This document shows positions 45,046-54,286 of a DNA stretch of 64,000 nt, piece after piece. Both the position numbers and the translations under genes were made by a program. The first letter of the stretch is position 1; each line of letters begins with the position of its first letter. The stretch is from Nioella aestuarii (GTDB lineage: Bacteria; Pseudomonadota; Alphaproteobacteria; Rhodobacterales; Rhodobacteraceae). The notes under the pieces are model-generated. The model worked only from the letters and a program-made list of their open reading frames with translations. It searched no databases and was not told the origin of the DNA. The DNA lies in contig NZ_JBPBBA010000006.1 in NCBI RefSeq assembly GCF_050896395.1, positions 62,001 through 126,000 of the forward strand. Direction: 5' to 3'.

Positions 45046-46274
45046 CCTTTTGCCTCCGGTCGTTTCTCGGGCGGCAGGTCAGCGCCTGCGCGGAATAAAC
45101 GCGCGAGGCGGGCCGCTTCCGTTGTGGCGGTGAAATGGGCTTCGACTTTGGCGCGCCCGGCCTCTGCCATGCGCTGGCGGAGGGGGCTGTCCCCCATGAC
45201 CCGCAGGATCGCGGCCCGCAAGGCCGCCCCGTCCCCCGGTGCCACGAGACAACCTGTCACCCCATCTTCCACCAGTTCCGAAACCCCGCCAACTGCTGTT
45301 GCGATGGTGGGCATCCTGGCGGCCATGGCCTCCATCAGCACCACCGGCACGCCTTCCGCGAAACTGGGCAGTACCAGGGCGTCATGGCTGGCCAGCAAGT
45401 CGGCCACTTCGGATTGCGATTTGTAGCCCGCGAAACGCACGGCCCCGGCAAGGTTCAACGCGGTCGCCTGAGCCTCCAGCGCGGCGCGGTCCGGGCCATC
45501 CCCCACGAGGGTCAGCGTCAGGTCGGGGCGGGTCAGGCGGGCCTCTGCCAGCGCGTCCAACAGAACGGGTACGCCTTTGACCGCCGCCAGACGGCCCACG
45601 AACATAAGCCTCGTACCATCACGTTCGCCCGGCGCGTAGCGCTCCGGTTCCACCCCGCAATGGATGATCTTGAGCTTGCTCCAATGATCCTGGGCCGAGA
45701 AGAACATCGCCTGAGAGCGGCAGAATTCGCTGATGCAGGCCACGAACCGGGCGCGGGCGATCTTTTCATCGAGCCGCCAGTGATCGGGGGCAAAGAAGAT
45801 GTCAGGCCCGTGCAGGGTGAAACTATAGGGAATGCCCGACAGTTCCGAGGCCAGCATCGCCACAGTGCAACTCGACTTGGCGATATGGTTGTGCAGATGC
45901 TGGACGCCGTTCTTGCGCAGGTGATGGGCCAGAACGAGCGCCTCGGTAAAGTAGATCATGTTGTAAAGGCGGCCCTTGATCCCCTTGGGCGCAGTCCGCC
46001 ATGCAAGTGCCAGTGCCCGGAAATAGCGCCCAAGCCGGGGCAGCATCGCCAGTTCGGCCCGCGCCATGGTCAAGGGGTTTGCTGTGGCGGAAAGCACGCG
46101 GAAGGTGCGCGCGGCCTCCTGCCTCTGCTCCTCGCCTACCAGATGCTCGTCACCGGTGCGGCGGATGGAACAGGTCAGAACCTCCAACCCTTCAGCCCGC
46201 AGAGCCGCCACTTCGCGCTGAATGAACGTATCGGTGGCGCGGGGGTATTCGCCGGTCAGATAGGCGATTTTCAT
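45042..46274 (-). CDS. family 4 glycosyltransferase
   Basis: A 410-residue GT-B retaining glycosyltransferase. It starts MKIAYLTGEYPRATDTFIQREV, has an internal LHNHIAKSSCTVAMLASEL region and the GT4 donor site MFVGRLAAVKGVPVLLDAL with the E-x7-E motif at FAEGVPVVLMEAM. It resembles colanic-acid-type transferases. Translationally coupled to the epimerase gene upstream and the GT2 downstream. Confidence 0.92.
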   Translation of the reverse strand: MKIAYLTGEYPRATDTFIQREVAALRAEGLEVLTCSIRRTGDEHLVGEEQRQEAARTFRVLSATANPLTMARAELAMLPRLGRYFRALALAWRTAPKGIKGRLYNMIYFTEALVLAHHLRKNGVQHLHNHIAKSSCTVAMLASELSGIPYSFTLHGPDIFFAPDHWRLDEKIARARFVACISEFCRSQAMFFSAQDHWSKLKIIHCGVEPERYAPGERDGTRLMFVGRLAAVKGVPVLLDALAEARLTRPDLTLTLVGDGPDRAALEAQATALNLAGAVRFAGYKSQSEVADLLASHDALVLPSFAEGVPVVLMEAMAARMPTIATAVGGVSELVEDGVTGCLVAPGDGAALRAAILRVMGDSPLRQRMAEAGRAKVEAHFTATTEAARLARLFRAGADLPPEKRPEAKG

Positions 46275-47218
46275 GCGTTGGCCCCCTCAATCAGATTGGC
46301 AGCCATCAGCGCCTCAAACTCATGCTGCGGAGCAAGGCCAAGCGCTGCGACCGCGCGATGCCCGTCCCAGCCCATGGGCATCATCCGGGCACGCAGAACC
46401 GGGCGGCGCAGCAGGCCGGGACGGTTGGGATTGTCGCCAGCGAGACAATCCAAAAACCGCCAGTGGACGGGCAGGATCACGCGGGGCCAGCCCGAAACGG
46501 AAAGCGCATTCAGAAAACGCACCCGGTCGGGCAGATCGTCATCCAGCACATTGACGGTGCAGGACGGGGCGGTCACGGCGGATATCAGCGCTTCGCCTGC
46601 GCGGTCAATTTCACACAGGGGCACTTGCCCGTCGCGCCCGATACGGATCAGGACCGCACCCTTGGCAGGGCCGAAATGCGCGGACCACAGCCGCCCCGGC
46701 CCCCAGATCGCCCCAAGCCTGAGAATGCTGAGGTCGATTCCGGCCCTTGCGGCTTCGGCCTGCATACACTCCTCCTGCATCAGCTTGGCGCGGGTATAGG
46801 CATCGCGCAGGTCGGGACGCGGCTCCAGCGGACTGTCTTCGGTGATGACCCCGCCAGGTTCACCCGCCCCATAGACCGAGACGGATCCGGCCAGTACGAC
46901 GCGTGATACCCCGGCCTCTGCGGCTGCGCGCATGAGTGCGGCGCTGTCCTCCACCACATCCTGTTGAAACTCCGCGTCCGTTCCGGCCATCCGACCCGCT
47001 ACATGGATCACCGCAGACGAGCCTGCGAGCATCCCTGCCAGATCCGGGCTGTGCAATGCGCCCTCAACATAGGTCACATCTGGCCCGTTCGACCCGCCGT
47101 TCCGGTGGCCATAACGAGAATGCAGCACCACCTGATGACCCGCACGCATGGCATAGTCCGCTGCCGCGCGGCCCACATAACTGCCAGCCCCTGTGATGCA
47201 CAGCTTCAGCGCGCCCAT
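46271..47218 (-). CDS. NAD(P)-dependent epimerase/dehydratase
   Basis: A 315-residue extended SDR protein with ITGAGSYVGRAAADYA as the nucleotide site, VVLAGSVSVYGAGEPG carrying the catalytic serine, and DAYTRAKLMQEE with the Tyr-x3-Lys pair. It probably modifies a nucleotide sugar. The product cannot be named. It overlaps the Gfo/Idh/MocA gene at its start by 13 bases and the GT4 gene at its end. Confidence 0.88.
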   Translation of the reverse strand: MGALKLCITGAGSYVGRAAADYAMRAGHQVVLHSRYGHRNGGSNGPDVTYVEGALHSPDLAGMLAGSSAVIHVAGRMAGTDAEFQQDVVEDSAALMRAAAEAGVSRVVLAGSVSVYGAGEPGGVITEDSPLEPRPDLRDAYTRAKLMQEECMQAEAARAGIDLSILRLGAIWGPGRLWSAHFGPAKGAVLIRIGRDGQVPLCEIDRAGEALISAVTAPSCTVNVLDDDLPDRVRFLNALSVSGWPRVILPVHWRFLDCLAGDNPNRPGLLRRPVLRARMMPMGWDGHRAVAALGLAPQHEFEALMAANLIEGANA

Positions 47219-48354
47219 GGCATCGGCTCCATCTTCTCGCAGCTCGTGGACATTCGATGGACGCCCTCAACCTGACATGCCAACGTCACCTCTGTCAGGT
47301 GCAACGCATATTCCCCCGCAATACGCGACGGGCGGCCAGCGGCAATCGAGTCAAGCATCTCCACGGGACCAAGCGCAAAGTTCATTGCGGCTGCACCTTC
47401 GCGGCTCACTTTCGGATGGGTGGGGCCATGCAGGCGCAGGCGCTTCGTCAGTGGACTTTCCATCAGTCGCCGCCGGATGCGCAGCCGCTTGCGGAACCGC
47501 ACTGGCGCGGCATTGTCCCAGGCCTTGTCCAGTTCCAGCACGCCATTATCCCCAACAACACGTAGGCGATGGTCGTGGGGGGCGGTGATGGAACAGGTCA
47601 GCCGCGCAACGGGGCCGCTTGCGAAATGCAAGGTGGCGACTGAAAAATCCGGTGCGCAGCCGGTCACACCGCGTTTGTCGGGGATAGTTTCGGCGGTGGC
47701 GGTCACGACCTTTTCCACCGCACCGAAGCAGGCAATCAGCCAGCTGAGGTAATAGCCCGCATGTTCCAGCGTGCAGCCGGTGCGGAATTCGTCGGCATAG
47801 GGCCACGGCGCGCCGGATGCGCTGACCCAACCTTCTACCGGGGCTTGCGGGATGAACCCGTCGTCAAGCTCTGCATAGATCAGCCGGGGCGTGCCCGCGA
47901 TCTCGTCGCGCAATGCCGTTGCCAGTGTCTGCGCCGCTTCGCCCAGAACCGAGGACGGCGCGCTGCCCAGTTGAAGACCCTTGGCGAGGGCCAGGTCATG
48001 CAAAGCTCGGGCGTCGCCCATCGCCAGCACCATTGGTTTTTCGCTAAAGACGTGGTGCCCGGCGCTTAGGCAGGCGCGGGTGATTTCAGCGTGCGATGAC
48101 GGATTGGTAAGGTTCAGGATCAGGTCCGGCGTGGTCGCGAAAACCGCTTCCAGGCTGTCACAGGCGGGCAGGGACCAATGGGTACTGAACGCCGCCAGCC
48201 GCGCCGGATCACGGTCATGCACGGCCACAAGCTGCACATCAGGATGTTTGGCGAAGGACCGCATGTAAAGATCAGCCACAAAGCCGCACCCGATCACCGC
48301 CACGCGATGCGTGCCCTGCGGCGTGATGCCGTTGGCTGGTCTGGTCTGGGTCAT
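47206..48354 (-). CDS. Gfo/Idh/MocA family oxidoreductase
   Basis: A 382-residue NAD(P)-dependent oxidoreductase. The N-terminal Rossmann motif VAVIGCGFVADLYMRSF, the HVFSEKPMVL catalytic loop and the C-terminal alpha/beta domain are all recognisable. These enzymes act on sugars, inositols and nucleotide-sugar intermediates. It starts the downstream part of the minus-strand saccharide block, divergent from the WecG/TagA gene with about 126 bases between. Confidence 0.88.
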   Translation of the reverse strand: MTQTRPANGITPQGTHRVAVIGCGFVADLYMRSFAKHPDVQLVAVHDRDPARLAAFSTHWSLPACDSLEAVFATTPDLILNLTNPSSHAEITRACLSAGHHVFSEKPMVLAMGDARALHDLALAKGLQLGSAPSSVLGEAAQTLATALRDEIAGTPRLIYAELDDGFIPQAPVEGWVSASGAPWPYADEFRTGCTLEHAGYYLSWLIACFGAVEKVVTATAETIPDKRGVTGCAPDFSVATLHFASGPVARLTCSITAPHDHRLRVVGDNGVLELDKAWDNAAPVRFRKRLRIRRRLMESPLTKRLRLHGPTHPKVSREGAAAMNFALGPVEMLDSIAAGRPSRIAGEYALHLTEVTLACQVEGVHRMSTSCEKMEPMPWAR

Positions 48355-48480
48355 GTGCCTGCTCTTTTTCTTGTCTTGGCGTCACTTTGACCCCAAAAGC
48401 ATGGCAACAGTTTGTCCTGCCGGGTGCTCTTTTGTGCAAGGGCGCTTTCGGGCAAGGTGTCGCAAAGGCAGAGGTCGACG

Positions 48481-49227
48481 ATGAAATTTCGGGCAGGTGA
48501 TCATGAGGTAAGCGTCACGATTGACAGCTGGCCTGCGCTGGACCGCGCCTTGAGGGAGCGGTTCGCAGCGGGTGAAGGCTTTGCGCTGGCGACGCTGAAT
48601 CTCGACCACTTGACCAAGCTTCGCGAACCGGGACCGTTCCGCGCCGCCTATGATGCGCAGGATCTGGTGACGGCCGATGGCAATCCGATCGTCTGGTGTT
48701 CGCGTCTTGCAGGGCAACCTGTGGATCTGTTGCCGGGGTCTGACATGATCCTGCCGATCTGTCGGATTGCCGCCGAGATGGAGGTTCCACTTGGGTTGGT
48801 GGGCAGCACGGATGACAGCCTTGCCGGTGCGGCCGCCACGTTGGAGGAATTGGTGCCGGGGCTGCGTGTTGTGTCCCTGATCGCGCCGCCGATGGGATTT
48901 GATCCCGAGGGCGCAGCAGCGGATGAGATCTTGAAAGACCTGGCCCGCGCCGGGGTTCGCCTTTGTTTTCTGGCACTTGGTGCTCCAAAACAGGAGGTTC
49001 TGTCCGCCCGTGGCCGACGTATCGCGCCCGAGATCGGGTTTGCCTCTATTGGGGCGGGGCTCGATTTTCTGTCGGGCCAGCAGACCCGTGCACCGGAATG
49101 GGTGCGGCGGTTGGCGCTGGAATGGCTATGGCGCTTGCTCGGCAATCCGCGCCGGATGGCTGCACGCTATGGCGCAGCCTTCCGCGATCTTCCGGTGCAT
49201 CTGTGGCGATCCTGGCGGATGCGTTAA
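48481..49227 (+). CDS. WecG/TagA/CpsF family glycosyltransferase
   Basis: A 248-residue GT26 enzyme. The family signature is visible in LNLDHLTKLREPGPFRAAYD, VTADGNPIVWCSRL, PLGLVGSTDD, and LGAPKQE followed by ASIGAGLDFLSGQQTRAPEWVRRL. Members add N-acetylmannosamine-type or related sugars early in teichoic acid, enterobacterial common antigen or capsule assembly. It is the only plus-strand gene in this stretch. Its stop overlaps the convergent SDR stop by four bases. ATG at 48481 is where similarity begins. Confidence 0.92.
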   Translation: MKFRAGDHEVSVTIDSWPALDRALRERFAAGEGFALATLNLDHLTKLREPGPFRAAYDAQDLVTADGNPIVWCSRLAGQPVDLLPGSDMILPICRIAAEMEVPLGLVGSTDDSLAGAAATLEELVPGLRVVSLIAPPMGFDPEGAAADEILKDLARAGVRLCFLALGAPKQEVLSARGRRIAPEIGFASIGAGLDFLSGQQTRAPEWVRRLALEWLWRLLGNPRRMAARYGAAFRDLPVHLWRSWRMR

Positions 49228-49985
49228 GGCAGACGTCGTGCGCTCATGCGGGGCTTCATCAGAACTCGGTCAGCGATCCGGCGTTTCAGCGACCGCGGCG
49301 GCGGGATTTCCCGGTCCATTTCCCATGTTGTTCCGGTCAGGCTTGGATCATGCCAAAGCGCCAGCTGCGCGCCCCATTTCGCGGCCTGTTGAGGGGCCAA
49401 ACCGTCAGGAATGCCCATGCTTGTCGCCAACATGCCCGGCATCCAGTCATTCACCACGATTCCGGGAAAGCGATCACCCAAATCCGCGATCACCGCGCGG
49501 GTAAAGATACGCGCAGCGCCCTTGGACACGGAATAGGCGGAAGAGGCGGGCAGCGGTGCAATGTCAGCGAAGGTTGCGACGTTCAGAATGCGTCCAAAAC
49601 CGGTGTCCAACATACCATCCAGTGCCGCGCGGGTGCAGGCGACGATGCCACCGAGATTGGTGGCGACAACCCCCATAAAGCTTTGGGCCGTCTCCTCGGT
49701 GAAGTCGCGACGCGGGTATTGGGCGGCGTTGTTGACAAGCACTGTGATTGTGCCATGAGATTTAGCAATTTCAAAGGCATGAGAGACAGAGTTAAAGTCA
49801 GATACATCTGCTTCTACGCCGTGAAACCTGCCTGACTGTGCCTGTTTCCCGGTGTCATCAAGTGCTGCCCTGTCGCGCGCAAGGCCAACCACGGTCATGC
49901 TTTGCGAGAGCTCTACCGCCAAAGCTCGGCCAAGTCCGCCGCCTGCGCCGGTAACAATGGCTATGCCTTTGGTCAGATCATTCAT
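49224..49985 (-). CDS. short-chain dehydrogenase/reductase
   Basis: A 253-residue classical SDR with IVTGAGGGLGRALAVEL, the NNAA motif and catalytic SAYSVSKGA (Tyr-x3-Lys). The substrate is unknown; position between the GMC flavoenzyme and the sugar genes hints at a sugar or polyol intermediate. Its start overlaps the GMC gene stop (ATGA), so the two form a coupled pair. Confidence 0.87.
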   Translation of the reverse strand: MNDLTKGIAIVTGAGGGLGRALAVELSQSMTVVGLARDRAALDDTGKQAQSGRFHGVEADVSDFNSVSHAFEIAKSHGTITVLVNNAAQYPRRDFTEETAQSFMGVVATNLGGIVACTRAALDGMLDTGFGRILNVATFADIAPLPASSAYSVSKGAARIFTRAVIADLGDRFPGIVVNDWMPGMLATSMGIPDGLAPQQAAKWGAQLALWHDPSLTGTTWEMDREIPPPRSLKRRIADRVLMKPRMSARRLP

Positions 49986-51556
49986 CTGCTGTCCTTTATC
50001 CTGTCGGCCACACGCAGGGCGTTTGCAGCGATAGTCAGGCTTGGGTTCACACCCATCGAGGTCGGGAAAACCGAGGCGTCCGCGACCCAGAGATTGTGCA
50101 CATCATGCACGCGGCAATCGGTGTTAACGACCGAGTCCCCAGCATCCGATCCCATCCGTAACGTGCCGCAAGGATGGCCGAAATTCGGCTCCGGTTCATG
50201 GGTCAGGAACGCGGTTCTTATGCCTTTGAAGGATTTGCGGATCAGCCGCCGGAACAGTTTGCGCCGCGCCAAAAGCTCATCCGACACCCGGTATTCAAGC
50301 TGAATGCGACCTGGGTTCTGTTCGTCCAAGACCACCCGGTTTTCCGCATAGGGCAGATCCTCCAACAACCCGACGAACACTTTGGCGGTGCCCATCAGTT
50401 TTGCTCCTATCGCGGCCGGAATTCTGGTCATGTCCAACGCGCCCGGTATGCGCCGTATCCAGCTACGGGCGACCCGACCGCGAAGATGGTGCACGATCTC
50501 TCCATATCCCACGTCAATTCCCATAGCTTGAACCATGCCAAGCCTCTGATTTTCAACGAAATACAGATCACGAAAGCCAACGGATTTCGATGGCCCCGCA
50601 AAGCTTGCCGCCTTGCCGGGCCAAAGCGCGAAGATTTCATTGAGGTGAAACATCAGGTTCCGCCCGACCAGATCCGCGCCATTGCCGATGCCATTCGGGT
50701 CTTGGTCCGACTGTGAGGCGAGCAGCAGGCGCGGGGAGGACAAGGCGCCAGCGGCCAACACCACATGGCGGGCAGACAGGATCTCTGACTGGCCATCCTG
50801 GCACGCTTCGACGCACACGGACCCATCAGCGTTTCGAACCAGCCGCGTCACCTCACAACCCGTGAGAATCGCGGCATTTCCAGTTGCCAACGCCGGTTCA
50901 AGCCCGGCTGAGCGCCCGTCCATCTTGCAGGCGCGGGGGCATTTATGGCCAAGACAATCCTTACAGCCGTCAAGACGCTTCACTGCTGTATGCAGCCGAT
51001 ACGGATGCAGCCCGTTGCCGCGCAGACGGTCCATGATCATCGCGTCGCCAGGGGCGGTCGGATGGGGCGTTGCGACCGAAGGGCAGGGCACGCGGGACAG
51101 CGGATCGGGCTCTCCGTGCAGGTGAAACATGCTTTGGGCAGCGTCGAACCAGGGCCGCATGGCGTCGAAACCTATTGGCCAGCCACCTGTCGGGTGCGGG
51201 CGATCCGGCAGGTTATCCAGATCATGGGGTTCGGGGCGTTCCAGTGTCGCCGCGTAAAAGACGGATGATCCACCGGGGCCGGACCCAAGGGGAGCGAAAA
51301 GTTCCTGTGTATGCCCTTTCAGCGTGACTGAGATCGGCTCGGCCCAGAACCCGCGTATCGCCCGTGCCACCGGATCGCCCATACCGAGATCGAGCGCGGT
51401 TTCCTCGGCCCTGAACCCGGCCCTGCCCTTTTCGAGGAACAGCACTTTCATGCCAGCCTCTGCCAGCGCCCGACCGGCCACGCCGCCGCCCACGCCCGTG
51501 CCGATCACGATCGCGTCCCAATGGGTGTCCCGGATATCGGAAATCTGTGCCTGCAT
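49982..51556 (-). CDS. GMC-family FAD oxidoreductase with Cys cluster
   Basis: A 524-residue flavoenzyme. FAD motif IGTGVGGGVAGRALAEAG, the GSGPGGSSVFYAATLERP region, and a C-terminus with FGHPCGTLRMG, NLWVADASVFP and VNPSLTIAANALRVAD that holds the catalytic His and Asn of the GMC family. A cysteine set CX2CX4CX3C lies at residues 198-210 (CKDCLGHKCPRAC), as in long-chain alcohol oxidases and some sugar dehydrogenases; it may bind metal or an iron-sulfur centre. No signal peptide. Upstream gene of the saccharide block. Confidence 0.88.
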   Translation of the reverse strand: MQAQISDIRDTHWDAIVIGTGVGGGVAGRALAEAGMKVLFLEKGRAGFRAEETALDLGMGDPVARAIRGFWAEPISVTLKGHTQELFAPLGSGPGGSSVFYAATLERPEPHDLDNLPDRPHPTGGWPIGFDAMRPWFDAAQSMFHLHGEPDPLSRVPCPSVATPHPTAPGDAMIMDRLRGNGLHPYRLHTAVKRLDGCKDCLGHKCPRACKMDGRSAGLEPALATGNAAILTGCEVTRLVRNADGSVCVEACQDGQSEILSARHVVLAAGALSSPRLLLASQSDQDPNGIGNGADLVGRNLMFHLNEIFALWPGKAASFAGPSKSVGFRDLYFVENQRLGMVQAMGIDVGYGEIVHHLRGRVARSWIRRIPGALDMTRIPAAIGAKLMGTAKVFVGLLEDLPYAENRVVLDEQNPGRIQLEYRVSDELLARRKLFRRLIRKSFKGIRTAFLTHEPEPNFGHPCGTLRMGSDAGDSVVNTDCRVHDVHNLWVADASVFPTSMGVNPSLTIAANALRVADRIKDSR

Positions 51557-51627
51557 CTGTGCTTTTCGCCTTTTGCAGCAGTCCTAGCGGTAAATTGGGG
51601 CCAGTTCGGGGCGAAATCTGCGGGAAA

Positions 51628-52554
51628 TCAGGATTTTGCCAAGGGATGCTTTTCCAGCACAAGGGCCTTCAGGCGCTCGTCCAACACATGGGTGTAGATC
51701 TCGGTCGTGGCGATGTCGGCATGGCCCAAAAGCGTCTGGATCGCGCGCAGGTCAGCGCCATTCTGCAACAAGTGGGTCGCAAAGGCATGGCGCAAGGTAT
51801 GGGGGGTGACGGCATCAGGGGATACCCCCCCAGCAACTGCCAACTCTTTGATCAGTGTGAAGAATCGGACACGGGTCAAATGCCCCGCCTTGCCGCGTGA
51901 CGGAAACAGGAACCGAGATGCTGGGGCGCCCTTTTCAATGCGAGCCAGCTCCTCCATTTCATCACGATGCACAAGCCAGGCGACAAGCGCAGCGCGGGCG
52001 GGCGGCGACAATGGAACCATCCGTTCCTTGTTGCCTTTGCCCCGGATCAGCAACAGTTGCGGATCGCCCCGCGCGGCGGACACGGGCAGGCCAACCAACT
52101 CACTGACTCGCATTCCGGTCGCGTAAAGCAGCTGCATGAGGCAGGTGTTTCGCAGCCGGTCTCCGGCACTGCGGCCATGGGTTTCGGCGGCCTCTAGCAG
52201 GCGGTCAACCTCCTGCATGGTCAGGGTCTTGGGAAGCGCCTTGTCACGGCCAGGCCCCTTGATCTGAAGCGCCGGATTGTCCAGCCGCAGTCCATCCTCA
52301 TAGGCAAAGCGATACAGCTGTTTGATAGAGGAAAGCCGCCTTGCGCGGGTGGATCGGGCCAGGCCAAGCGCATCCAGCGAAATCAGATAAGCCTCGATAT
52401 CGGCGCGACTGGCCGTGTCAAAGCCAAGCCCACGCTCGGACAGCCACCCGCAGGCATCCATCAGGTCACGGCCGTAGGCCAAAAGGGTGTTTTCAGCGGC
52501 ATTCAGTTCGGCGGCCTGCGCCTCCAGAAACGGCGATATCCAGGCCGCAGTCAT
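51628..52554 (-). CDS. xerD: site-specific tyrosine recombinase XerD
   Basis: A 308-residue recombinase that resolves chromosome dimers at dif with XerC and FtsK. All catalytic residues are present: Arg149 (TGMRVSEL), Lys173 (GKGNKER), His252 and Arg255 (HTLRHAFATHLL), His278 (LLGHADI) and Tyr287 (TEIYTHV). The N-terminal SAM-like core-binding domain is complete. Length is typical. Its start overlaps the upstream secreted-protein gene. It marks the return to housekeeping genes, not a mobile element. Confidence 0.94.
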   Translation of the reverse strand: MTAAWISPFLEAQAAELNAAENTLLAYGRDLMDACGWLSERGLGFDTASRADIEAYLISLDALGLARSTRARRLSSIKQLYRFAYEDGLRLDNPALQIKGPGRDKALPKTLTMQEVDRLLEAAETHGRSAGDRLRNTCLMQLLYATGMRVSELVGLPVSAARGDPQLLLIRGKGNKERMVPLSPPARAALVAWLVHRDEMEELARIEKGAPASRFLFPSRGKAGHLTRVRFFTLIKELAVAGGVSPDAVTPHTLRHAFATHLLQNGADLRAIQTLLGHADIATTEIYTHVLDERLKALVLEKHPLAKS

Positions 52555-54056
52555 CCTCGCCGTTCCAGGATCATCAATTCAAGCGCGGTTCGGCGGGCAA
52601 CAGTTTCCAGCCCCACGGCCCGAAACAACGACAGCGCGTCCTGCATGTCATCGAGATCGCCCGACCCGTCACCAAGCACAAGTGAGGCGCGCAGCAAGGC
52701 TTCTCCGATCCGCTCTTCAGCGACCATTCGGGCATACCGGTCCGGCATGTCCGTGGTTGAGAACACATCTGCAATCACACGGGGCAGGGCCCCTACGGGG
52801 GCAGGTGGGGCGCTTTGACCGCGCGCCACCGCAAAGAGAAACCGCTCGCCGGGCGATTGGGGAACAGCCATTTGAGCAACGGATTCGTATTCGCCTGACA
52901 AAAGCGCCACGCGCCGCGCCAAAAGTGCCGCGTCCCCGGTCAGAGGCAGGCGCAGCAGTCTTTGTGCGTAGAGTTCCGCAAAAGGAACTTCCAAATGCGT
53001 TTCCTGCATTGCAGTCCACGCCGGAAACAGGGTTTCGGACACGGCCTGAGGGTCCTGAGCCAAAAGCGCCACGTCGAATTCCTGAAGCGCGTCGATCCGG
53101 TCCCAGACCCCGCCCGAAGCTGAGGGGACGCGGCTGGTGGCGATCAACTGCCATTGATCGGGGGTGATGGCGCCCGCCCGTGCAAGTCGTTCGGCGGCGT
53201 CAAGCTGCGCGCGCCACCCGGCAACATCAGCCATATCTGCATGGGCGAAGGGCAGGGGCAATTGCCCCGCGCCCGGGCGCTCGCCAATGGCCACCCGCAT
53301 GACGTAGTGAAGCGGTGAGGGCGACAAGTCGAGCGGCAGCGGCGGCTCGCCTTCGAAAAGCTCAGGGTCGAGAAAGCGGGCAATCAGCTCTCCCTCGTCG
53401 TCATCGATAAATCCAAGCGCTTCGCCAGTCCCCAAGGTGAGAGCCGCAGCAGACCAGTCGCCATTGCGGGCGAGACAGAAGATTCGAGCTGGAAAGGACG
53501 GCGCAATATCAGGATTGGCGCGCATCGCGGCACAGGCGCGGTCGGGCTGATCGGTCAGAAGCGTGACGTCGAACCAGCGGCGAAAGACCCGTGGCGCGCT
53601 TGGGCCGGCGCGTTCCATCATGGCGCGTGCTGCGTCGATGGCCCCGCGTGACAACAGCATGTCAAGCCGCGCCAGGAACAGCTCGGATTCGGCTGAACTG
53701 TCGGTTGGCGGATTCAACTCGGCCAATGCCAGCATGGTGGTGAACCGCTGGATCGAAGGCAAAGCCAGATCGGTCTGCGCACGGAAGAGGTTGGCCAGCG
53801 TCACAGAATCCGACCCAACCCAAAGATCCGCAGGCAGACCCGTTTGATTTGGCGACAGCAACCCGACGGCATCTAGATTGACCGCGCCGATCGCCATGAC
53901 GGTGATCTCGGCCGGTGTCGCGGTGGTGGCGATATTTCCATGTGGGCTAAGCAGGGTTTCAGACAGCCATTCAGGCGGTGCGGTCTGTTCAACCGCTTCC
54001 TGTGCAGCGACCGGACCAGCCAACGCCGCCATGATCAGCGCCGCCCTAGTCCACAT
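52551..54056 (-). CDS. secreted alpha-helical protein of unknown function
   Basis: A 501-residue protein with a signal peptide (residues 1-19, ending VAAQ). The rest is helical, alanine- and leucine-rich, resembling a TPR-like solenoid, but I recognise no named family. The ATG at 54056 overlaps the stop of a 45-residue membrane protein upstream, and its end is coupled to xerD (ATGA). This small operon is likely conserved in Rhodobacteraceae, but its role is not evident. Confidence 0.8.
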   Translation of the reverse strand: MWTRAALIMAALAGPVAAQEAVEQTAPPEWLSETLLSPHGNIATTATPAEITVMAIGAVNLDAVGLLSPNQTGLPADLWVGSDSVTLANLFRAQTDLALPSIQRFTTMLALAELNPPTDSSAESELFLARLDMLLSRGAIDAARAMMERAGPSAPRVFRRWFDVTLLTDQPDRACAAMRANPDIAPSFPARIFCLARNGDWSAAALTLGTGEALGFIDDDEGELIARFLDPELFEGEPPLPLDLSPSPLHYVMRVAIGERPGAGQLPLPFAHADMADVAGWRAQLDAAERLARAGAITPDQWQLIATSRVPSASGGVWDRIDALQEFDVALLAQDPQAVSETLFPAWTAMQETHLEVPFAELYAQRLLRLPLTGDAALLARRVALLSGEYESVAQMAVPQSPGERFLFAVARGQSAPPAPVGALPRVIADVFSTTDMPDRYARMVAEERIGEALLRASLVLGDGSGDLDDMQDALSLFRAVGLETVARRTALELMILERRG

Positions 54057-54183
54057 TCAGATCAACCGGCCGTGTGATTTCGCGTGTTTGCGGCTGCATG
54101 AGGCCGGAATAGGCATAGCCCACAAGCCCGATCACCCCGAGCAGCGCGAGAAAGAAGATCAACTTGATGATACGCCCAAACAT
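54046..54183 (-). CDS. 45-residue single-pass membrane protein
   Basis: ATG at 54183 opens a 45-codon frame ending TAG at 54046. The peptide begins MFGRIIKLIFFLALLGVIG, a basic start followed by a hydrophobic helix (residues 8-25), then a short polar tail ending RPVDLNVD. Positive-inside charge and the 11-base overlap with the next gene support translation. No family is recognised. It is divergent from aroK, with about 100 bases between the start codons. Confidence 0.65.
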   Translation of the reverse strand: MFGRIIKLIFFLALLGVIGLVGYAYSGLMQPQTREITRPVDLNVD

Positions 54184-54286
54184 GAGTCCCCAACCTGCCG
54201 TGATTTTCGACGTTTGCCGCCGCTATCAAATCATTATAAGCCACTTGAGAGGGGATTTCGCCAGTAGGGGGACGATTTTTTTGAAG

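Noticed and set aside
45135..46799. 554-codon plus-strand frame within the glycosyltransferase block
   Set aside because: It is the antisense shadow of the GT4 and epimerase genes, which have intact catalytic motifs.
51628..52554. Tyrosine recombinase as evidence of a mobile island ending at the saccharide block
   Set aside because: The protein has the length and motifs of housekeeping XerD and is operonic with a chromosomal gene pair; no attachment repeats were seen.
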